A model generated the notes under the pieces. The model worked only from the letters and a program-made list of their open reading frames with translations, searched no databases and had not been told where the DNA came from. Shown piece by piece: positions 34,482-46,204 of a stretch of DNA of 64,000 nucleotides. Source of the stretch: Brienomyrus brachyistius (lineage: Eukaryota > Chordata > Actinopteri > Osteoglossiformes > Mormyridae); NCBI RefSeq assembly GCF_023856365.1, contig NW_026042679.1:1-64000 (forward strand). The letters run 5' to 3'. The translations under genes and the position numbers were made by a program. Numbering within the stretch: the first letter of the stretch is position 1; the number at the start of each line of letters is the position of its first letter.

Positions 34482-35663
34482 GTTGAATTATTTTTATTTC
34501 TATAGAACATTTAAAAACAATCTACAATGTGCCAAAGTGCTGTAGGTCAAAATAATATAAATATATAGTAAAAGTAGAGACATTGGCCAATGTTACACAA
34601 TGTTACACAAAAAATAATCAGAATCAGACTGTGGTTTATTGCCAAGTAGGTTGACCCTACAAGGAATTCTGTTTGGTATAATGGTGCTCCATGGAAAAAC
34701 AAGACTAAGCAACAACCAAGTTCAAAAAACAGTGCAAAAGTTATACAATAATCTAGTAATAAATATAAAATCACTATAAATGTTAAATACATGATGTGCA
34801 AAGCAGAATAGTCTGATTAAATAGATAAATAAAATGTGTTCCTGTGTGTGCAGGGTCAGTACAGAGATGCATCTAATAAGAAGCGGTGTAAGGCTGAATT
34901 AACTCCGAGACGGACTGGGGACCTATGCCATGTATCGCCTTAGAAAGAAATAAGAAATCTTTAAACTGTATTCTCAGAAATTCTCAAAACTTAACAGGTA
35001 GCCAATGTAATGCAGCCAACACAGGGGAAATTTGGTGTCTATTTTTTGTTGAGAGCCTGGTAGCACCGTTTTGAACAAGGTGTAGTCAGAATAAAGATGC
35101 TTCTGGTAAACCTGGGTACAGAGAACGGCAGTAACCCAATCAGGATAAAAGCAGGAGTAACTCTCCAGGTCTTTGGCTGAAAGGTGTGGTTTAAGCCAGG
35201 CTATTGAACTCAGCTGACAGAAACACCCCTTCACAACAGCATTTATTTGTTTATCAAACTCAGTGATGAATCAAAGATGACACCAAGATTTTTAGTATGT
35301 GACTGGAAGTTTTCTGAATGAGGCCCTAATTGTTCTCTGAGATCATGTACAGTGACCAAAACTCATTACCTCTGTCTTGTTTTCATTAATCTGGACGAAA
35401 GTCATTGCTGTCCTGTTCTTAATATCCTCCAGACAGTTAGAAAGGGCCACCAGAGAGCAGCAGTCACCAGGTTTTAATGGCAGATAGAGCTGCGTATCAC
35501 CAGCATAGCAATGATATTTTACATAATAACGTTCACAAATAGAGCCCAAAGGAAGCATGTATAGAGGGAATATGAGAGGGCCTGTATCACAGGACTGGAT
35601 ATGTTTACAAATAAGGCCATAGTACTGAAGGGGTGTGGCCATCCCACACAGTGACAAGCCCAT
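34482..35663 (-). mobile_element. L2-like LINE remnant with reverse transcriptase fragment (unit B)
   Basis: Same remnant, with about four amino-acid differences from A and C in the reverse transcriptase part; A and C are identical there. Confidence 0.8.
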
Positions 35664-35943
35664 TCATTCACCTCATCTAGGCCTTTTTTTTTCCAACAAT
35701 ATCTTTATTAAAATTTTAAAAAATACAGAAATTACAGAAGTTTGAGTGCTTCCACATCGAAAGGAGCATCCAAGGCAACTAAATTATTGTATAACAATCA
35801 ATCAACCTTCCTTGCAAATCAGACATTTAAAAGATGATAGAAAAATATTTAGGTGGAAGTACAAAATATGACCTGTAAATAATAACTTAATCAAATAAAA
35901 GAAAAACACAAAGCCCAAAAAAACCCCCAAAAAACATAAAAAA

Positions 35944-35978
<35 letters not shown>

Positions 35979-36113
35979 AAAACCCCAACAACAAATAAGT
36001 TTCTCTATTTTCCAAGGGTTGCTCAACTCCACCTCAATTGTACTGTTCTGTATTGTTCAAAATTACAAACTCAAATTTTTTTAGTTTAGGAAGCTGCAGA
36101 GGGCCGACATCAA

Positions 36114-39100
36114 TTACATCTCATCTGCCTCATTCACAATACTACTAAGATCCACATTTTCCATATATTGCATAAAGGGACCCCAAATGTTTTGAAAAAG
36201 TGACAGTTTTCCCTTGACAATGTAAGTAATTTTCTCCATAGGTAAAGTTGTGGACAGTTCCTTTATCCAGTTAATGAGTTTTGGTTTACTGGTCTTCCTC
36301 CATGAGAGTGCTATGACTCTTTTTGCTAATAGTAGACATAAGTCCATGGCGGTAATTATCTTTCTAGACATAAGATGTCCATCAGGATATAAACCTAAAA
36401 TAAATAGTTTAGGGTCAAGATCTAATTGTATACCCAATATAGTATCCAGAGCTTGTTTGATCTCTTTCCAAAACAATTGTACTTTATTGCATTCCCAGAT
36501 ACAGTGGAAGAATGTCCCTTTCTCCTCTCCACACCTGAAACACAAGTCTGGGCTATCACCATTATACTTATTAAGCTTTTCTGGAGTCACATATGTCCTC
36601 ATTAGCCAATTATATTGCAGTACTTTAAGACGGGTACTGGTAGTTTGTGTTTGTGCTTCAGCACATGCCTCCTCCCAGTCTTCGGAGGATAAGTCCTCCT
36701 GTAAGTCTTCCCTCCAGGCATTAAGTTTCCCTAAAGAAGATTCAGGGGAACCCTCTACTAATATATTATATAGTTTGGAGATTATTCCCTTTCCAAAGCA
36801 ATCTTTTTTCATTTCTGTTTCCAATGTGGATAACGGAGGGATTGACAAGCATTGATTTTGAGATAATCCAATAAAGTTTCTCATTTGTAGATATTTAAAT
36901 CGATGTTTGCATGGAATATCATACTTGGCAATCAACTCCTCAAATGACATCAAAGTCTCATCCTCTGATCCCATGAGGTCCCCTATTGTCTTTAAACCTT
37001 TGTCAGCCCACTTCCTAAAACCAGGGTCTGCTCTGCCTGGAGGGAAAAAATGATTACCCCATATTGGGCTGAAGCGTGCGAGAGAGGTGGATTCACCCAG
37101 ATATTTCTTAACCTGATACCAGATTATAATCATATTTCTGACTATAGGATTTTTTGTCTTTTTTTTCAACATTTTGACTTTTGCTGAATATAGGTATTGG
37201 GGAAGGGGAAGAGGTACCGAGCAGTTTTCAATATTCATCCAAGGCGGGAGGGATTTATCTGTAAAATAATACATCATAGTCCTCAATTGAGCTGCCCAAT
37301 AGTACCAAAGTGGATTGGGACATTTGAGGCCTCCTCTTTCATACGGTAAGTACAAGAGTGATAAACGCAGCCTCGGTCGTCTATTATTCCACAAAAAACG
37401 TACAAACATTTTTTTCAGGTGTGAGAATAAATTAGCAGGAGGTGACAATGGAATGTTCTGGAACAAGTACAGAAGTTTGGGCATTATGTTTAGTTTAAGA
37501 ACATTAATTCTTGCTATAAGTGACAAGGGCAAGGGTTTCCATCTATCTACAGATGAGATGATGGAATTTATCATAGGGGTGTAGTTAGCTCCAACAATGT
37601 CTCTCAAACATGGCACTATCCTAATCCCGAGATAGGTAAAACAGTCTACCATTTTGAATTGGAAGGAATTTCCGGCACTTCTTCTCTCTTCTGAGCTAAG
37701 TATCATTAATGAAGATTTTTCTTTGTTCACTTTATATCCTGATATCCGTCCAAATGTGTGTAATAAATCCAACAAGGCTGGGATAGAATCTTTCAGTTTT
37801 TCCAAAAAAAGGATGACATCATCTGCAAATAAAGCAATTCTATGTTCCTGTTGATTTACTGATAAACCAGTTATGTTTTTATGAGACCGCACCGCAATGG
37901 CAAACGGTTCAATTGCTAAAATAAACAATAAGGGGGACAAAGGGCACCCTTGCCTGCATCCCCGTTTAATTTCAAATGGTTTAGATATAATTCCATTTGT
38001 CAGTATTTCAGCATATGGTTCATTATATAGAAGTCTAATCCACCGACAGAAATTATCCCCACAGCCAAATCTTTTTAATATTTCAAATAAGTAGGGCCAC
38101 TCAACTCTATCAAAGGCCTTTTTGGCATCCAGTGATAGTAAAGCATTGTCTGTTTTTCCTTCCTGATTATGAAGAATATCCAACACTCGTCTCACATTAT
38201 GAAATCCCTGTCTACCTGCAATAAACCCATTCTGGTCACAGGGAATTAGATCAGGTAAGAATCTCTCCAGTCTTCGAGCCAAAATTTTACAAAGTATCTT
38301 TAAATCCACATTAAGAAGACTTATTGGTCTTAGGTTTCCACATTTATTGCACGGTTTACCTGGTTTGGGTAGTAAAGTTATCAGAGCTCCTCTTAATGAA
38401 GCCGGAAGGATTCCCTTCTCAAATGAATCCGCGAACATGTCAAAAAGAGGGGACAGCAATTTAGTTTTAAATTTCCTATAAATTTCTGTCGGCAGCCCAT
38501 CTGGGCCTGGGGTTTTACCTGTTTTCAAATGATCTATTGCTATAGATATTTCCTCCTTTGTTATAGGTGTATTAAGGTCTGCACTTATTAGTTCTGAAAT
38601 GCTAGGTATCTGAAGGGTATCTAAGAAGAGATTTTGCTCTTGTCCCATATGTGTTATGTCTGAGCTGTATAGTTTTTCATAAAAAAAAAACTTAAAAGTT
38701 TCATTAATTCCTAGAGGGTCAACAATGATCTGTCCACCACTGTTTACAACTGAAGTAATGTTTTTCTCATTTTGTAATTGTCGGAGGCGCCAGGCTAATA
38801 ATTTCCCGGGCTTTTCCCCTTGGTCATAGAATGATTGTTTAAGACGCAAAAGATGTGAGGCTGCTTTAGAAGCAGAAAGTTCGTTATACTGTGTTCTTAG
38901 TAATAAAAGCTTTTGATGGACTCTTGGACAAAAGGTTTGAAAGTATTCTCCCTCAAGCAGCTCAATCTCCGCCTCCAACTTTTTTGTTTTCTTATAAGTT
39001 TGGTTTGCTCTATAACTTGTAAAACTAATAATCTGACCTCTTACGTAGGCCTTAAATGCTTCCCACCTTGTGCAGGGTGACGTTTAATCCGTATTAGTTT

Positions 39101-39882
39101 CAAAATAAATATTTATTTGATTGTCTATTTTTGTTTAAATCTCCATCTAGGGGGATCTCTTTTTAGTCTTAAACCTTCATATATTAATGAGTTTGGCGAA
39201 TGGTCAGATATTAAAATGCTATCGTAGTGACAATCCTTTATTTTGTACCTCATATTGCCAGAAACTAAAAAAAAAAAAAAAAAAAAAGTGTATTTGAGTA
39301 GCAGGAGTATTTTAAGACCTTGGGGTTCATATCCCTCCAAATATCCCTCAGATCAAGTTCTTTCATAAAATGTTGAATAGTTTGTCTACTTTTAGGATGC
39401 GAGAAATCAATACCTGAGCTCCTATCCAATTCTGGATTCAATGTACAATTAAAATCCCCTCCTATAATAAAGCTACCAGACAGAGATGATGCTGTCAAAA
39501 AAAGATTATGAAAAAACTTTGGGTCGTCAATGTTTGGAGCATAGATATTTATCAGGATTATTTTTTCCGTAATAAGTGTGCCCTGTAAAATAATATATCT
39601 CCCCGCCTTGTCTTTAATAACCCTTGTCACATGGAATGGTATAGATTTGTGGATCAAAATCATAACACCTCTTGCCTGAGAGGTGAAGGGTGCAGAATAT
39701 ATACTGCCCTGCCACCTCCTCCTAATCTTCGCCTCTTGACTAGACAACAGGTGTGTTTCCTGAAGTAGCATGATATCAGAGTGCATAGATTTCACCCTAG
39801 TCATTACTTGTTTTACCTTCTCCAGTTTTTGTAGTCCTCTGCAGTTCCAAGAAGAAATTTTTATTCTTATTCCACCAGACAT
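36114..39882 (-). pseudogene. L1-like ORF2 (endonuclease and reverse transcriptase), disrupted
   Basis: Starts at ATG 39882 (MSGGIRIKISSWNCRGLQ). The apurinic endonuclease part holds catalytic LQETHL and GGDFNC; the SDH motif (ILISDHSPNS) lies after a break. The frame is lost at a 21-base poly(T) run on the coding strand (39267-39287), and a TAA stop (39086-39084) and a probable short deletion follow. From 38978 a 954-codon frame encodes the reverse transcriptase with LDAKKAFDRVEW, RQGCPLSPLLF and the FADD box (IALFADDVILFL), then a C-terminal CFRCGEEKGTFFHCIWEC Cys/His knuckle. The element probably cannot move by itself. Confidence 0.9.
39267..39287 (-). repeat. Poly(T)/poly(A) run inside LINE ORF2
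   Basis: 21 consecutive A on the plus strand (T on the coding strand), between the endonuclease and the rest of ORF2. It replaces the usual sequence before the YFLVSG-like segment and shifts the frame. An assembly error in run length is possible. Confidence 0.9.
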
Positions 39883-40316
39883 AACACACAGCACTAAATG
39901 AGCTTCCCAACACATTTGAAATATTAAAGGATAGAGAAACAAATAACATCTGAATGTCAAAAACTACACCCACAACAATAAGTATTGAACATACCCCTTT
40001 AACTTGAACTTTGGTACCCATTTCCCTCCCCCTATATATACTGGTACCTGTCTAACAGCTAAAGGTTGTTCCACCCAAAAGTGAGGATCAACCGACTATG
40101 CCTAAACACCTTTCCCCCCTACCCCACCCCGCTACATAAACAGAAAAACTCGTTATTGGATACATTAAGAAAATTAGGCTACTAATAGTAGCTGTAAGCC
40201 TCTGGACCGATAAACAAATATAACAAATTGGCCTTTCTCTTTCACTCTTCTTTTAAAACTTAAAGCTCAGTAATTATTCCTTCATGCCAACACACAGCAT
40301 GTCAATGATTACATTC

Positions 40317-41255
40317 TCAACCCAGTCCACTTTCTGACCTCAGAGCCTTCACAAAATTCTCCGCTTCACCTGGCTGGTTAAAGATGCGAGACTTTCCGTT
40401 GTATGTCACTATCAGTCGCGCGGGAGGAATCATGCCGTACCGGATCCCCATGGAGCGAAGCTGTTGTCTCACGGCGTTAAACTCTTTCTGTTTTCTGTGT
40501 ACACCAGTCGCCAGGTCCTCATAAAATCTCACCGGACGGTTCTTGAAAAGAATCTGTCCCTTTGCCCTGGCAGCTCTTATCACGGTCATTTTATCCTTGT
40601 AATTTAGGAACTTCATGATCATTGTCCTCGGTGCAGCGGTGTTTGACGTATTCTTCTGGCCGATCCGATGAGCTCTCTCCAGCGTCAGAGCGGTATGTAG
40701 CGGTGCCAAGTTCAGAGCCTCCGGCAGCCAGTTTTCCAAGAAGACGCACGCGTCCTCTCCTTCCGCGCCCTCGGGCAGGTTAACAAGTCTCAAGTTAGAA
40801 CGTCGCGATCTGGCCTCCAGATCCAGCACTTTGTCTTCGAGATCTTTGTTGTTATTTTCAAGAGTCCGTGCCTTTGCTTCCAAGGTGGTGATACTATCTT
40901 CTGCTGCAGATATCCGGGCCTCCGCCTCACCGACCCGCTTAGCACACTCATTAACATCCTTCCTCACAGTCTCTATTGCTGACAAAATACCGTCCAGTTT
41001 GGAGGAAAAATCCGATTTCAAGTTTGCAATAGCCGCCAGTACTGCGTCTAAGCTTTCGACCGTCTTTCCCCTCTCATTTGGCTTGTCAATTTTCTCCTCC
41101 ATCACCTGACAGGTGTTGGTATTATTCTCGCTATCTTCACCACTAACATTAGCTTCACAGCTAGCCTCGGAGCTCGACTTAGAAGTGAAGTTAGACAATT
41201 TCGACTGAGTCGGTCTACTAATGTTTTTACCAAGTTTCTTTTGCGAGAGAGGCAT
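40317..41255 (-). CDS. L1-like ORF1 protein (RNA-binding)
   Basis: 312 codons from ATG at 41255 (an upstream GTG in frame is less likely as start). Order: Ser/Lys-rich N terminus (MPLSQKKLGK), a long coiled coil at about residues 75-155 (DAVLAAIANLKSDF, then TLEAKARTLENNNKDLEDKV), an RRM-like core beginning RRSNLRLVNLPEGAEG, and a C-terminal domain with HRIGQKN and PRTMIMKFLNYKDK. This is the architecture of L1 ORF1p (Transposase_22), which trimerises and coats LINE RNA. It is undisrupted, unlike ORF2. Confidence 0.9.
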   Translation of the reverse strand: MPLSQKKLGKNISRPTQSKLSNFTSKSSSEASCEANVSGEDSENNTNTCQVMEEKIDKPNERGKTVESLDAVLAAIANLKSDFSSKLDGILSAIETVRKDVNECAKRVGEAEARISAAEDSITTLEAKARTLENNNKDLEDKVLDLEARSRRSNLRLVNLPEGAEGEDACVFLENWLPEALNLAPLHTALTLERAHRIGQKNTSNTAAPRTMIMKFLNYKDKMTVIRAARAKGQILFKNRPVRFYEDLATGVHRKQKEFNAVRQQLRSMGIRYGMIPPARLIVTYNGKSRIFNQPGEAENFVKALRSESGLG

Positions 41256-41660
41256 CACTACTGGTCTTGTTCAACGTCCAATAAACGAGTATTATTCAGG
41301 ATTTTACAGAAACATAGCGGAGCAGAAGTGGGCACGTCTTCTCAGCAAGCCGCCATTACCGGAAACCCTCATCTAGGCCTTTTACTAGGGATTTAAGGTC
41401 CTGGTTTTCCTCTCAGACCCTAGAACACACTGCCAGGCTCAGATTCCCGATCCCACATCCTGCTGAAGCCCTTCCCAAGATCAGACACTAGTTTTGTTTT
41501 CCTTGTTCTTATAGTAAAATGATGGTCTTTGACTTTTATACATCATCACTGTTCTGTTAATTACACATGACCTAATCTAAGTATTACACAAACCAAGCAT
41601 AATTACTTAGAGATGTCATAAGATGGAAAATCCTTATTCAGTTAATTATTTTCCCCACAG

Positions 41661-41897
41661 GTGCTGACAGTGTGTCTACAGTGAAATGGGCCTGTGTACA
41701 GAAAGGATGATCTGTAACAATCCCATGTTCCTATGGTGACAGATATAAAACTCATGTGAAATACTGGTGCAGAGGGTATAATGTGAGGTCATGTACTCCC
41801 ATAGTACACACTGACTCTCCACTGGAGGGTAAAGTGTGAGTCAGAGATGATCCTGACCAGCGAGTCTTCACTGTGACCATCAACAATCTGACAGCTG
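41661..41897 (+). pseudogene. CD300/pIgR-like Ig domain 1 exon, left part (unit B)
   Basis: Same exon as 16268-16581, with both TGA stops. It breaks off after ACAGCTG at 41897, where a 763 bp insertion starts. The frame up to this point matches unit A except for an Arg to Lys change before the first stop. Confidence 0.85.
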
Positions 41898-42660
41898 TAG
41901 GAATTATTAGCTCAGGTATATTTTAATATCTCCACCAATATGTTTTGAAATTAATTAACTTTTAATTAATTATTATTTGATGCTGATTAGTAACCAATTG
42001 TTATGCCGAATGGTCGGCTCCTCCAAACTCAAATGCGAATCCCAGTGAGTCTGTTAATGTGAGACTTAAATGGGATTCATTAATAACCCGTATCGCTTAA
42101 TAACCTGGGTTAGTAGGCTCGTCCAGCGAGCTGGGTCACCAGGTAATGTAAACGATCGGTAGCGAAGCTCCCCTCACGGCCAATGAGAGAGAGTCTCGCG
42201 ATATTTCAGGCGAGTTTGAGGTTTCAGAGCGTAGTAGCCAGATCGCAGAGGCAGGGACTATTGTGAGCACTCAATGACGGAGGCTGAAGTTGTGTAAAAA
42301 GACATACATTTATTCCTACAACTAACATAAGACAGACATTATACCTAACAAACAATAAACATGAAATAACGGAAAAGACACAAACGATGTAATCATGAAA
42401 ATGCAGTGACCAGATTTAAAATGATTAACCTAAAAAGGGAAAAACTGTTCTGCAAAGCAAGCAGTTTGTAGGAATATAAACCTAAAGAAATATAGCAGGT
42501 GAAAAGGACAGTTTAGGTTGTTAGAAAGGAAAGGAAGTTGGTTTACTTGGATGCAGGAAAGAGGGAGGTCTTTGCAGTTGGTTGCAGTGGCTGATGAGCT
42601 GATGGGTGATGGCTCTCAGGGAGGCGCGGTTTTTGCAGCGGTTGTTGGAGTGGAGTCCCG
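41898..42660. mobile_element. 763 bp unclassified insertion in Ig exon, LTR-like left part (unit B)
   Basis: Foreign sequence separating two overlapping parts of the Ig exon. The segment 41896-42320 begins TGTAGGAAT and ends ATTCCTACA, an inverted pair like the ends of an LTR. On the minus strand AATAAA follows the start of this segment. No primer-binding site, polypurine tract or clean target-site duplication is visible, so the LTR reading is weak. The segment 42321-42660 has no recognisable coding sequence. Confidence 0.4.
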
Positions 42661-42873
42661 TACTGGTGCAGAGGGTATAATGTGAAGTCATGTACTCCCA
42701 TAGTACACACTGACTCTCCACAGGAGGGTAAAGTGTGAGTCAGAGATGATCCTGACCAGCGAGTCTTCACTGTGACCATCAACAATCTGACAGCTGAGGA
42801 TTCCGATCGGTACTGGTGTGGTGTGAAGTACAGTGGAGCCTCTCTGATCAGGTTAATCTGTCAGTCACTGATG
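42661..42873 (+). pseudogene. CD300/pIgR-like Ig domain 1 exon, right part (unit B)
   Basis: Resumes the Ig exon at TACTGGTGCAGAGG, which corresponds to 16369 of unit A. 136 nt (equivalent to 16369-16504) are therefore present on both sides of the 763 bp insertion. It includes the second TGA, VFTVTINNLTAEDS and YWCGVK, and ends at a GTAAG donor. The flanking duplication is far longer than any transposon target-site duplication. Confidence 0.85.
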
Positions 42874-43224
42874 GTAAGATGTCTGTACTGCGGACTGTAG
42901 CCAATGAGATGCACAGTATGTAACATGTCACTGAGTCAAAAAGGAAGGACCTTAACACAAACACTGATGGAAAAATGTTTTAATATTTTAAAAATCTGCA
43001 TTTTAATTTAATTCAATATGATAAACGAGACTTGGAAGAAGTAACAGTGTCAGCTAAATCGGGCGACTTCATGAGGTTAAATATGATAAGCAATATGTTA
43101 AAAAATGTCAGGGGTTGGCCAAACATTTACATACAGTATGTATGTTGTAATGGGCTGATATTCATAAACATTTCATTGCTGTGGAAATCGTTGAGTGTTT
43201 TACCTGTGTGTTGAAGACCTCCAG

Positions 43225-43518
43225 GGCTGTCAGTGGACAAACAGGAGGTGACGGGTGTGGATGGAGACAGTGTCAGTGTTACTATGGAAACAACAAAAGA
43301 CAAAGGATGTGGTGTAAGATTGGGGGCTCCTGTGCTTCAGAGAGATCAGTGAGTTTGCATGGGAGGCCTGTCCTGATCAGGGATGACACAGAAAATAAAA
43401 CCTTCATTGTGACAATGAAGAGGAAGAGGAAGGACACTGGAGAGGAAGGACACTGGCTGGTATTGGTGGCTGGTTGTGGAATCCTGCAGATTCCAGTTCA
43501 TATTACTGTTAAACATAA
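43225..43518 (+). pseudogene. CD300/pIgR-like Ig domain 2 exon, frameshifted (unit B)
   Basis: Same exon with the same first frameshift. It differs from A by a 13 bp longer stretch near 43418-43450, where GAGGAAGGACACTGG occurs twice in near-identical form, and reads on to GILQIPVHITVKHK in the final part. Not functional. Confidence 0.8.
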
Positions 43519-44122
43519 GTAATTGATTTAAATCTGCCTGTGAATTATTTATGCTTGAATATAAATAGATACATACTAATCAACCCAGCAGTTTCACTCA
43601 CGAAGGGGTTTGTGCTTCTTTGTGGGGATAATCCCCTATTTATCAGCTGTTGTGAAACAGAGTTATTTATTGGGATTATTGTTTCAATGATAGTGGCACG
43701 GTGGTCCAGTAGGCGGCGCTGTTGCTTCACGCCTCCATGTTTAGGGGTTTGAATCTGGCTTCTGCTCTGTCTGTGTGGAGTTTGCATGTTCTCCACATGC
43801 TGTGTGGGTTTCCTCCAACAATCCAAAAACGCACAGTCAGGCTAATTGGTGTCTTTAATATTGAATGTGTGTCTTCTAGTTTATGATCAGTCTGTAATAT
43901 GACAAAAATCACAGCATTTTCCACAGACATACAGCCAGTCACTTGTTATGTATACAAATCCAGACAAATCCATGTAGCTTGCAACATAATTCAGGCATTT
44001 TTTCATCTTTGTGAGGATGAATTGTTACTAATGGTGTGCAGACTGACTAACATGTCTGTAGGTGGTTTTTCATTGCAGCGTAGACCAGTGTTACAGTTGT
44101 ACTCTGTAATATCTGTTCCAGT

Positions 44123-44455
44123 GCTGCATCCATCCATTGTCTGAAACTGCTTGTCTAACTCAGGGTCCCTATGGGCGCAAGGCAGGGAACGTCCCATGAC
44201 AGGGTGCCAACCCATTGCAGGACACGCTCACACTCCATTCCCTCGCACAAGCACACCTACCGGCAATTTGACAACTCCAATTAGCCTCAGCATGTTTTTG
44301 GACTGTGGGGGGAAATCAGAGTCCCTGGAGGAAACCCCACAATGACACAGGGGGAGCATGCAAACTCCATACACACGGAATTCCAGCGAAGACTTGAGTA
44401 CACGTGCCAGAGGAGTGAGGCGACAGTGCAAACCACTGCACCACCATGCCACCCT
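44123..44455 (-). repeat. SINE, tRNA-head-like family, complete head (unit B)
   Basis: Same insertion as 17821-18132, but it keeps the head (complement GGGTGGCATGGTGGTGCAGT at 44436-44455). This shows that the block following 18132 in A replaced the SINE head. Confidence 0.75.
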
Positions 44456-44630
44456 GATACAATAGATACATTAAAATATGTTAATAAAATCATTTATCTC
44501 ACCTGTTCACTATCAGTGCCCTGGGATGTGAACACTAATTCATTGTTCTCCATCTAATCATTTTCTCTGTAGAATATCTTTCATAATTTATATTTCAGTT
44601 TCAAGAGTGACCTTTTCTTAGTCTTACTTA
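44456..44630. other. Unit B-specific block before the transmembrane exon
   Basis: AT-rich sequence unlike the A-specific block at the same position. No coding frame or repeat recognised. Confidence 0.5.
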
Positions 44631-44722
44631 CTTCAGTCAGAATAGATTCACTGTTTTGCTCTTCAAGTTTAAATGTGATATGTGTGACTGACAGACACAC
44701 TGGTGTATTATATGTCTCACAG

Positions 44723-44903
44723 GTGGGAGCAGGTTCTGGATGCTGTACTGAAAGCTGGGACTGGTGTGTTTTACCTGATTTGCACTATCATCACCATTCA
44801 GCTGCACTGGACCTCCTGTAGAAAGCTGGAACCAATCAGAGAGAAGCAGAGGGTCTCCCTGGATCAGAGGAAGCTGGCAGAGGAGATGACCTTCGTGGAG
44901 TAG
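44723..44903 (+). pseudogene. Transmembrane and cytoplasmic exon, early stop (unit B)
   Basis: Same exon as 18764-18965 with Gln to Leu in the tail (CRKLEP). CAG is changed to TAG at 44901-44903, removing the last seven residues. AATAAA follows at 44925-44930. Confidence 0.6.
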
Positions 44904-45469
44904 AATGAGTCAGACGAGCTGTAAAATAAACGGTTATGCTAACTGCAGTGAGGCCTCTCTCACTCGGCCCTGCTCAGTCTGTACAGTCATAGCATGAGAG
45001 TCAGTTAAACACAGAGGGGATGATTATCTGCTGGCAACCTGTACAACCACGTATTGGCCACTTATTCACAAGTGCTTTGCTGCCACCTGCTGGTTAATGT
45101 TTAATAATCGTTATCTTGTGAAGGTAAGACTGGTTTTTATTAAATTGTCTCTTGATTCTGAAAAAATATGGTACTATGCAAAAGTCTTGGGCCATCAAAG
45201 AAAACGTTTAATGCTATTTAATTGGGTTGTGTATATTTGCTCAGAACAAAAACACAATTATCATAAAAATATATGCAAATTAAAAGTGACACAATAAAAA
45301 CTAACAAGAATTTCTTCTTTTCTCCATAAAGTTACTGATGCCTTGTTGGATCGCTAGATGAACCACGCTTTGGATCCTAAACCTCTCCTCAGGGGCACCC
45401 CAGCCATTCCATGTATTTGTTAAATTCTGCCACCAGCTCACTTAATTAATTAATTTAATTAAACAAATG

Positions 45470-45736
45470 TGTCATGCCCGGCTCGTCCGCTCCTCCTGTG
45501 TGCCACGCCCCCTGATTACCCACGTGTTTTCTCCCGATTGTACCCAGCTGTATCTAGTTAATTTGCTCAGTCCTGTGTATTTCAGTCCGTGTCTTACCCG
45601 AGTCCTTTGTCCGTCATTGATGTCAGTTGATGTTCGTGCCCTCGTCCCTGAGATTAAACCCCTCGTTTGCCCTGATTCTCGGCTGTCTGCCTGCTTCTTA
45701 CCCGCCTGCCCGCGATCGCTGCCGTCTCCCGTGACA
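45470..45736 (+). mobile_element. Solo LTR, Ty3/Gypsy-like (unit C)
   Basis: Same as the unit B copy, 267 bp, TGTCA...TGACA ends and AAATG target-site duplication retained. Confidence 0.85.
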
Positions 45737-46079
45737 AAATGTTAATGATGCATTGATTAGCCATAGGAGTTGTGTTATAAAAAGATATAGGTCTATTGGA
45801 TGGTTGGTGCAAATGTTTTACTAACTTTAGAAGAGATTTTGAAATGACTGGGCTGCCACACTTTCACGGACAAAATATTATAATTCTAGACCAAGATGAA
45901 GATCATTTGAACATCATTTTCTTCGACAGCCCAAGACTTTTGTACAGTTTTGTATGTGTCTTTTATACTGGTCATAATTTGTTTGAATACATGATTAATA
46001 AATTGATACTTTACAAAACATTTCATATTTTTCTGAAATTGGTAATTATTAAAAATAAATTTCACAAACTTAAATGGTT

Positions 46080-46204
46080 TGGCTGCGATGGGCTGGCCCC
46101 CCATCCAGGGTTGTTCCCGTGCCCATTGCTTCCGGGATAGGCTCCGGACCCCCCACGACCCAGTAGGATAAGCGGTTTGGAAAATGGATGGATGGATGGA
46201 TGGA
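46080..46204 (+). repeat. LINE/SINE 3' tail with (GATG)n (unit C)
   Basis: Single copy, equivalent to 851-975 in unit A. Confidence 0.75.

Larger units (their letters stand above)
35688..41366 (-). mobile_element. L1-like (Tx1-type) LINE insertion, near full length (unit B)
   Basis: 5,679 bp flanked by a perfect 17 bp target-site duplication, CCTCATCTAGGCCTTTT (35671-35687 and 41367-41383). Units A and C have the empty site. On the minus strand it runs 5' untranslated region (41366-41256), ORF1, a 434 bp spacer, ORF2, a 3' untranslated region with a (TAAA)n run (35936-35980), and a poly(A) end at the left. The intact duplication shows a recent insertion, after the segment had been duplicated. 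Confidence 0.95.
19291..45249. repeat. Tandem segmental duplication, unit B (expanded by insertions)
   Basis: Second copy of the unit, 25,959 bp long. The extra length against A comes from an L1-like insertion (35688-41366), a 763 bp insertion in an Ig exon (41898-42660), a 248 bp insertion (33990-34237) and a 161 bp local tandem duplication (20081-20402). It is about 330 bp shorter than A just before the transmembrane exon. Outside these blocks it aligns with A throughout. Confidence 0.95.

Noticed and set aside
36250..36855. 201-codon plus-strand frame inside the LINE
   Set aside because: It is antisense to a well-supported reverse transcriptase frame and has no domain.
41896..42320. Confident solo LTR call
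   Set aside because: The ends are LTR-like, but there is no target-site duplication, primer-binding site or polypurine tract, and 340 bp of further foreign sequence follows.
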